From positions 1,984,001 through 2,048,000 of the forward strand of contig NZ_CP165646.1 of the NCBI RefSeq assembly GCF_041199995.1: DNA of 64,000 nt, in the 5' to 3' direction. Every line of letters begins with the position of its first letter. Within the stretch, counting starts at the first letter, position 1. Shown one piece after another: positions 8,587-15,972 of this stretch. Both the position numbers and the translations under genes were made by a program. This stretch comes from Leptotrichia sp. HSP-342. GTDB lineage: Bacteria > Fusobacteriota > Fusobacteriia > Fusobacteriales > Leptotrichiaceae. The notes beneath the pieces are model-generated. The model had not been told where the DNA came from. It did not search any database and was given only the letters and a program-made list of their open reading frames with translations.

Positions 8587-8994
8587 TTATTTACCATCAA
8601 ATACTGTTGGATAAGCTTTATCATTATTAAATGCCCAAGAACCATTGTAATAGTAGCTGTTGTCATTTGAATTATAAACTAGGTTTTTACCTGCTTTTAA
8701 ATGCATGTATTTGTATTTTTTCAAATATTTTTCAGTTTTTTCAACATTTTGAATTAAGACTCCAACTTTTACATTTTCATAAGTTTCTCCATCAAATACA
8801 CATTTTTCAAAATCTACATCAACTCTGTAGTCTTTATCGTTTATCTTTTTAAATTCTCCATAAGAACCAGGTTTGTTACAGTATGAATCCTTTTCCAGTT
8901 TTGCTGTCTTCTCATGAACTTTTTTCACATCGTTCCCTCCAGCCGCAAATAATGTCATTGAAATTGCAAATACTGCCAATATACTTTTTTTCAT
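8587..8994 (-). CDS. Small secreted cysteine-containing protein
   Basis: A 135-residue protein of unknown function. MKKSILAVFAISMTLFAAGG is a Sec signal peptide, probably cleaved after the AAG/AGG region. The mature part has two cysteines, one in YCNKPGSYG and one in DFEKCVFDG, that could form a disulfide, followed by VGVLIQNVEKTEKYLKKYK. The segment from RVDVDF to KYLKK resembles the protein at 43287-43736, suggesting a paralogous family. An in-frame ATG upstream was rejected because AAGGAGGAAA precedes the ATG at 8994. Confidence 0.75.
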   Translation of the reverse strand: MKKSILAVFAISMTLFAAGGNDVKKVHEKTAKLEKDSYCNKPGSYGEFKKINDKDYRVDVDFEKCVFDGETYENVKVGVLIQNVEKTEKYLKKYKYMHLKAGKNLVYNSNDNSYYYNGSWAFNNDKAYPTVFDGK

Positions 8995-9170
8995 AATAAA
9001 TTTCCTCCTTGGTTTTATTTCCATTATAATTTGTTTATAATAGTATATCATATTTTCTTTGATTTTTCTATTTTTTTTAAGCTAAAAATGAGGACAATCA
9101 TTAAATTGAAAAAGTAAACATCGCTTTTGTGGCTGTTTTGTCAAAATTTATTTAGCTATGTCCCAAAACA

Positions 9171-9203
9171 AAAAAAGAAGCAGAATCCCCAAAATCCTGC
9201 TTC
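9171..9203 (-). terminator. Rho-independent terminator
   Basis: A minus-strand stem GAAGCAG/CTGCTTC (9197-9203 with 9177-9183), followed by TTTTTT, just beyond the stop of the small lipoprotein gene. Confidence 0.85.
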
Positions 9204-9211
9204 CACACACA

Positions 9212-9388
9212 TTAATCAACTAGATTCCCATATTTATCCTTGCAGTAATAATATCCACTAGAATCTTTAAAACATCTTCTACCTTCTTCTCTTTCAGACT
9301 TCTCTACCCTATCCCAGTAACTCTTGCTAAACAGTTCACAACTTACCGTAGACATCGCAAGTATCAAAATTAAAAGTAATTTTTTCAT
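9212..9388 (-). CDS. Small putative lipoprotein
   Basis: A 58-residue protein. MKKLLLILILAMSTVSC is a signal peptide ending in a cysteine. TVS-C is a weak lipobox, so lipid attachment is likely but not certain. The mature part is charged and contains CFKDSSGYYYCKDKYG, two cysteines nine residues apart. The ATG at 9388 follows AGGAGTGG; the GTG three codons upstream lies inside that Shine-Dalgarno. It has its own terminator. No family is recognised. Confidence 0.6.
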   Translation of the reverse strand: MKKLLLILILAMSTVSCELFSKSYWDRVEKSEREEGRRCFKDSSGYYYCKDKYGNLVD

Positions 9389-9483
9389 AAAATCCACTCC
9401 TATACGATATTCTATTTATTTATAATTTTCAAATTTCAATCGGTTGTTTTGTTTTTTTGATTATAGTTTTATTATATCATAAA

Positions 9484-10929
9484 TTATTTTAATTTCCATG
9501 CTGTTGGGGAAAATAATATTAACATTGGGAAAATTTCCAGCCTTCCTGCCAGCATTCCAAAACTAAGAATTACTTTTGAGAAATTGTTTAATTCAGCAAA
9601 GCTGAATGTAGGGCCTACTTTTGCTAATCCCGGACCGATATTATTAAATGTGGCGGCAACAGCACTAAAAGCAGTCATAAAGTCATCTGTTGAGTAGGAA
9701 ATCATTAGAAGAATTCCTCCAAAAACTAGTGAATAGACTAAAAAATATACTGCAATACTTTTTTGCATAGCTGAATTTACTGGCTTATCATCATATTTTA
9801 CTGTAACTACACGATTTGGACTTATCATTTGGACAATTTCAGCAAAATAGATTTTTACCATTAATACAACTCTTGATATTTTCAGTCCTCCAGCTGTAGA
9901 GCCTGCACATGCTCCAAAAAACATTAGGATAAGCAAGATAACTTGTGAAAATAACGGCCATTTTCCAAAATCAGCTGTAGAATATCCAGTTGTTGTTATG
10001 ACTGAGGAAACTGAGAAAAATACATCTCTTATACAGTTCCATATGGAGCCGTATGTCTGATATATATTGAAAACTATTAGTGTAATTGCTCCAAAAACTA
10101 TTAGTAAATAATATTTTAATTCTTCATTTTTAAAGATGTCTTTTATTTTTCCAATTAAAATAAAATAATAAATATTAAAGTTTACTCCAAATACTATCAT
10201 TCCAATTCCAAGTATTATTTCGACATAAGGGTTATTGTATGGTAAAATGCTACCATTTCTTACTCCAAATCCTCCTGTTCCTGCGGTACCAAATGCAAGA
10301 AGAGTAGACTCAAATAGATTAAGTCCGCCAAACATTAATAAAATTATAAGAACGATTGTCATAACAATATAAATTTTATAAAGCATTCTGGCTGTTGTTG
10401 ATAGTTTTGAAACTAATTTTCCAAATGTTGGACCAGGCACTTCAGCTTTCATTACATGAACTGATGTTGCAGAACTTGGAAAAATTGCAAGCGCTAGAAC
10501 TAGAACTCCCATTCCACCGACAAAATGGGTAAAACTTCGCCAAAATAAATTAGAATGGCTAATTTTGCTAAGATCTGGTATTATGCTAGATCCAGTTGTT
10601 GTAAAGCCGCTTACAATTTCAAAAAACGCATCTATAAAAGAAGGGATTTCCTTTGTAAATACAAATGGCAATGCACCAAAAATAGACATCAAAATCCAAG
10701 ATAAAGAAACTATTATATAGCCTTCCCTACCTTGAATCCGTTCATCTTCAGGAAGCTTCATAGAGAGAAGAAAACCTATTGCTAGAAGAAGAAGTATTAC
10801 AGAACCATAAGCAATTTTATATTTTGCATTTTCATTGTATAAAAAACTTATAATTAAAGGTAATACCATTAATCCAGCTTCAAGTATAAGTATTTTTCCA
10901 GTTATAAAACCTATCATTCTTTTATTCAT
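9484..10929 (-). CDS. trkH: Trk-type potassium transporter membrane subunit TrkH
   Basis: A 481-residue polytopic inner-membrane protein that forms the K+ pathway of the Trk/Ktr system. The four selectivity-filter loops are recognisable: GFTTTGSSI, GTAGTGGFGVRNGS, ITTTGYSTADF and FNNIGPGLAKVG. GACAGSTAGGLK matches the conserved region between the third and fourth repeats. AAGGAGT precedes the ATG. It lies 90 bp downstream of trkA, its regulatory partner, in the same direction. Confidence 0.95.
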   Translation of the reverse strand: MNKRMIGFITGKILILEAGLMVLPLIISFLYNENAKYKIAYGSVILLLLAIGFLLSMKLPEDERIQGREGYIIVSLSWILMSIFGALPFVFTKEIPSFIDAFFEIVSGFTTTGSSIIPDLSKISHSNLFWRSFTHFVGGMGVLVLALAIFPSSATSVHVMKAEVPGPTFGKLVSKLSTTARMLYKIYIVMTIVLIILLMFGGLNLFESTLLAFGTAGTGGFGVRNGSILPYNNPYVEIILGIGMIVFGVNFNIYYFILIGKIKDIFKNEELKYYLLIVFGAITLIVFNIYQTYGSIWNCIRDVFFSVSSVITTTGYSTADFGKWPLFSQVILLILMFFGACAGSTAGGLKISRVVLMVKIYFAEIVQMISPNRVVTVKYDDKPVNSAMQKSIAVYFLVYSLVFGGILLMISYSTDDFMTAFSAVAATFNNIGPGLAKVGPTFSFAELNNFSKVILSFGMLAGRLEIFPMLILFSPTAWKLK

Positions 10930-11019
10930 TTTTACTCCTTAAATTAATATAATCGTTTTTTTTATTTAAGTGAATTTGGACTTAAATTTTAGATGCGAAT
11001 ATATTTAAATTTTACAGTT

Positions 11020-12372
11020 TTATTCTAAAATATCGTCAAAATCTTCGATAGAAGATGCTATTGCTACAATCATTACGCTGTCATTGTTTTTGATAGCATC
11101 ATTTCCTCCCGGAAAAATCATTTTATTATCCCGCAATATACTTACAATCAATATTCCTTTTTTTAATTTTAAATCTTTTAGCGGAACATTAACAGCGGCA
11201 CTATTTTCATTGATTTCGAAAGTAATAAATTCCACCTGGTTTTCTAGCCTGTATAAAAAACTCATTGTGGATCCTCGCATATCTGTTTTTGATCTTATAA
11301 CTCTTATTATCATGTCAGAAATAACTTTTTTGGGCACAACCGTCGATGTTCTAGTATTGTTTTCAAGTATAGGAAGTAGCAATGTTCTGTTCATTTTTGT
11401 AATTAACTTAGAATTTGTTATGGAGTTTACAAACATTGAAATAACAACATTTTCTTCATCGCTATCTGTAAGAATTACAGTTGCATCATAGTTATTTATT
11501 CCTTCCTGTACTAAGAATTCCTGATCGGCTTCATCTCCTTTTATTACAATTGCTTTTGGATAAGCTTCACTCAGTTTTTCTGCACGTGTTCTATCATTTT
11601 CTATGACTTTTACCTTGTTTTTGTTTTCAATAAGTTTTCCAATTAAATAATGAGAAATTGTTCCTCCACCGATAAGCAGTGTAGATCCGATTTTTAAGTT
11701 GCTTTGTTCAATTCTGTCATAAAATTTATGAACTGCTTCTATAGAACCTGCAACATAGACAACATCTCCTTCCAGGATAGTAAAATCTCCAGTTGGAATA
11801 AAGACATTTTCATCTCTTCTGACAGTGCAGATAATAACTTTGTCTTTTGTGCTAAATTCAAGGTTTTTTAACTGTGTCCCATTCAGAAAACTATTTTTTT
11901 CAACTTTTATTGAAATAAAGCTGGCTTTTTGTCCAAAAAAGTTTTCTACACTTAAGGCAACTGGGAACATTAGTTTATTTGCAATGCTTTTGGCAGTTTC
12001 CATTTCGGGATTTATCATAAGGGAAATTCCAAGTCCTTCCCTTACAAATTGCATATTTGAACTGTATTCAGGATTTCTTACTCTTGCTATAGTAAATTTT
12101 GAACCAATTTTTTTTGCTATTATTGAAGAGATTATGTTTAGCTCATCTGATTCTGTTGCAGCAATAAAAATATCGGCACTGTCTGCACCAGCTTCAAGTA
12201 AAGTCTCATAAGACTCTCCATTTCCTACAAGCCCAGTTATATCGTAAGTTTCTACAAGCTTATTTAATACTTTTTCTTCTTTCTCAATTAAAATGACATC
12301 GTTACCTTCAGCTGAAAGTTCGCTACAAAGCGATTCACCAACGACACCAGCTCCTGCTATAACTATTTTCAT
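11020..12372 (-). CDS. trkA: Trk potassium uptake regulator TrkA
   Basis: A 450-residue cytoplasmic gating subunit for TrkH. It contains two RCK_N nucleotide-binding folds, with GAGVVGESLCSELSAEGNDV at residues 7-26 and LIGGGTISHYLIGKLIENKN in the second half. Each fold is followed by an RCK_C ligand domain ending near VYVAGS and VMIVAIA. NAD(H)/ATP-dependent gating is known for the family. It sits between hemB (24 bp upstream) and trkH, so hemB-trkA-trkH is probably one transcript. Confidence 0.95.
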   Translation of the reverse strand: MKIVIAGAGVVGESLCSELSAEGNDVILIEKEEKVLNKLVETYDITGLVGNGESYETLLEAGADSADIFIAATESDELNIISSIIAKKIGSKFTIARVRNPEYSSNMQFVREGLGISLMINPEMETAKSIANKLMFPVALSVENFFGQKASFISIKVEKNSFLNGTQLKNLEFSTKDKVIICTVRRDENVFIPTGDFTILEGDVVYVAGSIEAVHKFYDRIEQSNLKIGSTLLIGGGTISHYLIGKLIENKNKVKVIENDRTRAEKLSEAYPKAIVIKGDEADQEFLVQEGINNYDATVILTDSDEENVVISMFVNSITNSKLITKMNRTLLLPILENNTRTSTVVPKKVISDMIIRVIRSKTDMRGSTMSFLYRLENQVEFITFEINENSAAVNVPLKDLKLKKGILIVSILRDNKMIFPGGNDAIKNNDSVMIVAIASSIEDFDDILE

Positions 12373-12396
12373 ATTTTTTCTCTTTCTTGTTATTTT

Positions 12397-13368
12397 TTAT
12401 TTATTTTCTAAATATTTTGCAATTTCCTTTGCATAATAAGTAATGATAGCGTTTGCTCCAGCTCTTTTCATCGCATACATCTGTTCCATGACAATTTTCA
12501 TTTCATCAATCCATCCATTTTCAGCTGCAGCTTTTACCATTGAATATTCTCCCGAAACGCTGTAAGCTACGATTGGGATTTCAAATTTATCACTTACCTT
12601 TTTTATAACATCAAGATATGCCATTGCAGGCTTCACAATTATAATATCTGCTCCTTGACGTAAATCTTCAGCAACTTCGTCTATCGCATCTTTTGAATAT
12701 TGAAAATTCATCTGGTAAGACTTTCTATCTCCAAATTGAGGAGCTGAATCTGCTGCATCTCTAAAAGGTCCATAAAATGCTGATGAATATTTTACTGAAT
12801 AAGCCATTACTGGAATATTTTCAAAATTATTTTGAGCTAAAACATTGGAAATTTTTTCCACACGTCCATCCATCATGTCTGAAGGTGCTACAATATCTGC
12901 TCCAGCCTTTGCGTAGGAGAGTGCTGTTTTTCCAAGAACTTCTAAAGTTTCATCATTTTTTACATAACCATTTTCATCAAGAATACCACAATGGCCATGA
13001 CTTGTATATTCACAGCAGCAAATATCACAGATTACAAGAAAATTGTCATATTTTTCTTTTATAAATCGAACTGCATTCTGAATAATACCATTTTCATTGT
13101 AGGCTTCTGTTGCACAGGCATCTTTATTTTTAGGAATTCCGAAAAGTAAAATCGAATTTATTCCCAATTTTACCAGTTCATCCAGTTCTTCAGAAAGCCT
13201 GTCAATAGAGTATCTAAAAATTCCTGGCATTGAAGGGATTTCGTTCTTGATATTTTCTCCCTCTTCAATAAAAATTGGATAAATCAAATCTTCCTTTGAG
13301 ACATAAACATCTTTTACAAGATTTCTTATCACTTCATTTTTTCGTAATTTTCTATGTCTTTTAAACAT
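12397..13368 (-). CDS. hemB: Delta-aminolevulinic acid dehydratase (porphobilinogen synthase)
   Basis: Condenses two molecules of 5-aminolevulinate into porphobilinogen for tetrapyrrole synthesis. The 323-residue protein has CDICCCEYTSHGHCG (the zinc-type active-site cysteines), MAYSVKYSSAFYGPFRDA with one catalytic Lys, and IIVKPAMAYLDVI with the Schiff-base Lys. The in-frame ATG at 13389 is rejected because AAAAAGGTGA precedes the ATG at 13368. It neighbours a precorrin-2 dehydrogenase-like gene, a tetrapyrrole context. Confidence 0.96.
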   Translation of the reverse strand: MFKRHRKLRKNEVIRNLVKDVYVSKEDLIYPIFIEEGENIKNEIPSMPGIFRYSIDRLSEELDELVKLGINSILLFGIPKNKDACATEAYNENGIIQNAVRFIKEKYDNFLVICDICCCEYTSHGHCGILDENGYVKNDETLEVLGKTALSYAKAGADIVAPSDMMDGRVEKISNVLAQNNFENIPVMAYSVKYSSAFYGPFRDAADSAPQFGDRKSYQMNFQYSKDAIDEVAEDLRQGADIIIVKPAMAYLDVIKKVSDKFEIPIVAYSVSGEYSMVKAAAENGWIDEMKIVMEQMYAMKRAGANAIITYYAKEIAKYLENK

Positions 13369-13412
13369 TTTTGTTTCACCTTTTTTCATTTCGTTATTTA
13401 AAGTTTGAACAT

Positions 13413-13883
13413 TTATTTTTCTATTTTGTCAAGAACTTTTTGAATTTCACTTTTCATAGCACGTGAACGTTTGCAGTTTTTACCGCTCGTAGAAATTGCA
13501 ATTTGAAATTCGCTGTTTTTTACAATTCCTCCAAACATTGCGTTCATTTTAGTTTTTGAAGATGCATTGTTAATTAATATTTCTTTAGAATCACAAACTT
13601 GTGCTATATTTTCATTCAGCTGTTCATCATCTGTAGCTGAAATAACTAGAAAGAAATCTTTTACAAGTTTTTCAATTTCATCTTTATTGTTTTCGATTTT
13701 CTTGTTATCTTCTATTTTTAAATTTTTTAGTTCTAATATACTTTGCTCTTTAATGTTATCAGTAACAACAGTAACATCAGCTCCATACTCTAAAACTTTT
13801 TTGATTTTTTTTAGTGCAACTTTTCCACCTCCAATAACAAGAACTTTTTTATTTTCCAAGTTTATAAATAATGGAAACCACAT
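13413..13883 (-). CDS. Precorrin-2 dehydrogenase-like protein (siroheme synthase N-domain)
   Basis: A 156-residue NAD-dependent enzyme resembling the N-terminal half of CysG, or SirC/Met8. These oxidise precorrin-2 to sirohydrochlorin and may insert iron or cobalt. The start MWFPLFINLENKKVLVIGGG holds the Rossmann glycine motif, followed by VALKKIKKVLEYGADVTVV and AISTSGKNCKRSRAMKSEI, the typical end of the family. The C-terminal methyltransferase part of CysG is absent, as in stand-alone SirC. It precedes hemB by 44 bp. Confidence 0.87.
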   Translation of the reverse strand: MWFPLFINLENKKVLVIGGGKVALKKIKKVLEYGADVTVVTDNIKEQSILELKNLKIEDNKKIENNKDEIEKLVKDFFLVISATDDEQLNENIAQVCDSKEILINNASSKTKMNAMFGGIVKNSEFQIAISTSGKNCKRSRAMKSEIQKVLDKIEK

Positions 13884-14063
13884 ATTTTAATGCTCCTTTC
13901 ACTTTTTTCTGATGACAATAGGATAACATATTATAAGTAGAAAAACAAGCGATTTATAACATAATATTTTTTTCACTAAAAATATAGAAATAACGTGATT
14001 TTTTTTTACAAAAATGATAAAATATAGAAAAATTTCTAAAAATAAAATACGGGGAGCTTTGTT

Positions 14064-14831
14064 ATGAAATATATAAAAAATTTTTTTGAACAATTCATTA
14101 TCTTAATTCAATTTATGACACGTATTCCGATACCAATAAAAGTAGAGTATAGTGAGAAAAAATTAGGAAAGTCAATTAAATTTTTTCCATTAGTCGGCTT
14201 AATCATTGGCTTAATTTTATATTTTTCAAATTTTTTAATTACAGTCTATCTAAAAAATATTTTTTATAATAAAGTGATAATTGCTGTACTTATTATAATT
14301 ATAGAAATTTTAGCTGTTGGAATAATCCATATTGATGGACTTGCTGATACTTTTGATGGACTTTTTAGTTATGCTAAGAAAGAAAAAATGCTGGAAATTA
14401 TGAAAGATTCAAGAATTGGTACAAATGGAACAGTTGTATTAATTTTATATTTTATTACAAAAATTACTATAATTTCTGAAATTATCACAATAAACCCGAA
14501 ATACCTAATAATTTTTCCAATCGTTGCAAGACTTTCAACATCAGTAAATGCTGGTCTTTCTGACTATGCTAGAAAATCTGGAATGAGTAATGCCATAATT
14601 TCTGAAAATGGTATTTTTGAAGTGATTTTTTCACTTATTTTGACAAATGCTCTAGTATTTCTTATAATTGGAACAAAAGGCGGTATTGCTTTATTTATCG
14701 CACTTTTATTTATAATTCTGTTTATGCTTAATGTACGAAAAAAGATTGGCGGGATAACGGGCGATACAATGGGAGCTTCTCTTGAATTAACATCAATATT
14801 AGTCCTATTTTTAGGGATTGTTTTACGGTAA
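14064..14831 (+). CDS. cobS: Adenosylcobinamide-GDP ribazoletransferase (cobalamin synthase)
   Basis: A 255-residue integral membrane enzyme that joins adenosylcobinamide-GDP to alpha-ribazole in the last steps of B12 assembly. Recognised by LIQFMTRIPIPIKV near the N-terminus, HIDGLADTFDGLF with metal-binding acidic residues, MKDSRIGTNGTVVL and GGITGDTMGASLEL. Several hydrophobic helices are evident. CGGGGAG precedes the ATG. cobC follows 47 bp downstream. I see no cobalamin riboswitch in the 180 bp upstream. Confidence 0.95.
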   Translation: MKYIKNFFEQFIILIQFMTRIPIPIKVEYSEKKLGKSIKFFPLVGLIIGLILYFSNFLITVYLKNIFYNKVIIAVLIIIIEILAVGIIHIDGLADTFDGLFSYAKKEKMLEIMKDSRIGTNGTVVLILYFITKITIISEIITINPKYLIIFPIVARLSTSVNAGLSDYARKSGMSNAIISENGIFEVIFSLILTNALVFLIIGTKGGIALFIALLFIILFMLNVRKKIGGITGDTMGASLELTSILVLFLGIVLR

Positions 14832-14878
14832 CTAAATAAAATGCAGTAAAAATAAAGATAATCAAAGAGGAGAATAAG

Positions 14879-15478
14879 ATGACAGAAATATTATTTATAA
14901 GACATGGTGAAACAGACCATAATAAAAAACATCTGTATTACGGACATCTAAATCCAAGCTTGAATACAACAGGAATAAATCAGTTAAAAAATACGAAAAA
15001 AAAACTTGAAGAACTGAATGAAAAAATAGATATAGTATTTTCAAGCGACTTAAATCGATGTAGAGAAAGTTTAGAACTTTTGGAAATTGACAAAAATATA
15101 AAAAAGAATTTTTCTGAAAATTTGAGAGAACTGAATTTTGGGATACTTGAAGGGAAAACTTACAAAGACATTGAAAAAGAGTTCCCACATTATATCGATG
15201 AAATGAAAAATAACTGGAGAAATTTTAAGGCAGAAGGTGGAGAAAGCCTTTCTGATTTGCAAAAACGAATTGTAAAAAAAATTGAGAAAATAAAGAAGGA
15301 TTATGAAAACAAAAGAATACTTATTATAGCTCATGCGGGAGTTATCCAATCCTTAATTAGCTATTATCTATTCTGCAACTTGGATGGATACTGGAAATTT
15401 AAGATAGATAACGGAAGTATTACAAAAATGACTGTTGTGGATGATGGATTTATTTATTTTAATTATATTAATAAATAA
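14879..15478 (+). CDS. cobC: Histidine phosphatase family protein, probable alpha-ribazole phosphatase
   Basis: A 199-residue protein with the phosphohistidine motif LFIRHGETDHN at 5-15, FSSDLNRCRES, LNFGILEGKTY and a second catalytic histidine in LIIAHAGVIQS. The fold is shared with phosphoglycerate mutases. The position directly after cobS favours alpha-ribazole-5'-phosphate phosphatase, which makes the CobS substrate. AGAGGAGAA precedes the ATG. The substrate assignment rests on context. Confidence 0.85.
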   Translation: MTEILFIRHGETDHNKKHLYYGHLNPSLNTTGINQLKNTKKKLEELNEKIDIVFSSDLNRCRESLELLEIDKNIKKNFSENLRELNFGILEGKTYKDIEKEFPHYIDEMKNNWRNFKAEGGESLSDLQKRIVKKIEKIKKDYENKRILIIAHAGVIQSLISYYLFCNLDGYWKFKIDNGSITKMTVVDDGFIYFNYINK

Positions 15479-15556
15479 AATATCAATTTTTTATAGTTTT
15501 ATTTTTAATACTCATCTAAATTTATTAAAAAATAATTTTAAATTGAATAAAATTTA

Positions 15557-15565
15557 TGTGATAAT
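15557..15565 (+). promoter_or_regulatory. Extended -10 promoter of small hydrophobic peptide
   Basis: TGTGATAAT at 15557-15565 fits an extended -10 (TG-N-GATAAT). No good -35 is seen. The predicted start, about 15572, gives a leader of about 27 nt containing TTAGGAGGTGA. Confidence 0.5.
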
Positions 15566-15598
15566 AGATTAACTCCGAATGTTAGGAGGTGAATAAAG

Positions 15599-15679
15599 AT
15601 GAGAGTAAAAGAAACTATCAAAATTCTTTTACTAATTTTACTGGAAGTATTGAGATACTTAATTGAAAAATTCCTGTAA
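15599..15679 (+). CDS. Short amphipathic membrane-type peptide, candidate type I toxin
   Basis: A 26-residue open reading frame beginning MRVKETIKILLLILLEVLR and ending YLIEKFL, one long hydrophobic or amphipathic helix with basic ends. A near-perfect Shine-Dalgarno TTAGGAGGTG lies 9 nt before the ATG, and a strong terminator starts 5 nt after the stop. This mini-gene architecture, with a convergent promoter just beyond the terminator (15745-15773), is that of type I toxin-antitoxin loci such as txpA or bsrG. No sequence family is recognised, so toxicity is inference. Confidence 0.55.
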   Translation: MRVKETIKILLLILLEVLRYLIEKFL

Positions 15680-15737
15680 AAGGAAAAGAGAGTGATGCGA
15701 CACTCTCTTTTTTATCTCCAAATGTTAGTTAGTTTTA
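15680..15737 (-). ncRNA. Candidate antisense RNA to the small peptide mRNA 3' end
   Basis: A minus-strand transcript predicted from the promoter at 15745-15773. It starts near 15737 and ends at the shared hairpin, about 58 nt long. It would be fully complementary to the 3' untranslated end of the peptide mRNA. Inferred from promoter and terminator geometry only. Confidence 0.4.
15684..15713 (+). terminator. Strong terminator after small peptide gene (possibly bidirectional)
   Basis: AAAAGAGAGTG pairs with CACTCTCTTTT around the loop ATGCGA, followed by further T. The minus strand of the same hairpin is followed by TTTTCCTTTT, so it could also end an antisense RNA. Confidence 0.85.
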
Positions 15738-15744
15738 CAAAATA

Positions 15745-15773
15745 ATTATATCACATAAGTTATTTTAAATCAA
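15745..15773 (-). promoter_or_regulatory. Sigma-70 promoter facing the small peptide gene
   Basis: On the minus strand TTGATT (15768-15773), a 17-bp spacer and TATAAT (15745-15750), with TGA in front of the -10 forming an extended -10. It points toward the terminator of the 26-residue peptide gene. Confidence 0.65.
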
Positions 15774-15852
15774 CTAAATTATTTTTAAAATTTTATAAAT
15801 CTGTAAATTAATTAAATGTAACAAAAAGTAAAAATAATATAAAAATAAACTC

Positions 15853-15881
15853 TTCAAATTTTATTAAAATTGTTATATAAT
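15853..15881 (+). promoter_or_regulatory. Promoter upstream of argS
   Basis: TTCAAA (15853-15858), 17 bp, TATAAT (15876-15881). The transcript would begin near 15888 and carry an 85-nt leader with the hairpin AGGAT/ATCCT at 15907-15924. Confidence 0.6.
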
Positions 15882-15941
15882 ATTCAAGTAAATATTTTTT
15901 AATAAAAGGATTATGCGTTATCCTAAAATTAACGTAAATCT

Positions 15942-15968
15942 ATGAAAGGAAGGGAAAAAAGTTTTTAA
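15942..15968 (+). other. Possible 8-codon leader ORF of argS
   Basis: ATG AAA GGA AGG GAA AAA AGT TTT TAA encodes MKGREKSF and stops 4 nt before the argS ATG. The AAGGAAGGG inside it is the only Shine-Dalgarno-like sequence near argS but lies about 18 nt from its start. Re-initiation after this mini-ORF, which contains one rare-type AGG arginine codon, is possible. Translation is unproven. Confidence 0.3.
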
Positions 15969-15972
15969 GATA

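Noticed and set aside
13884..14063. Cobalamin riboswitch before cobS
   Set aside because: The conserved B12-box sequence and the multi-stem pattern are not present in the 180 bp upstream.
13899..14093. 64-residue minus-strand frame between the precorrin-2 dehydrogenase gene and cobS
   Set aside because: It overlaps the cobS start and promoter region, has no Shine-Dalgarno and reads as AT-rich hydrophobic noise.
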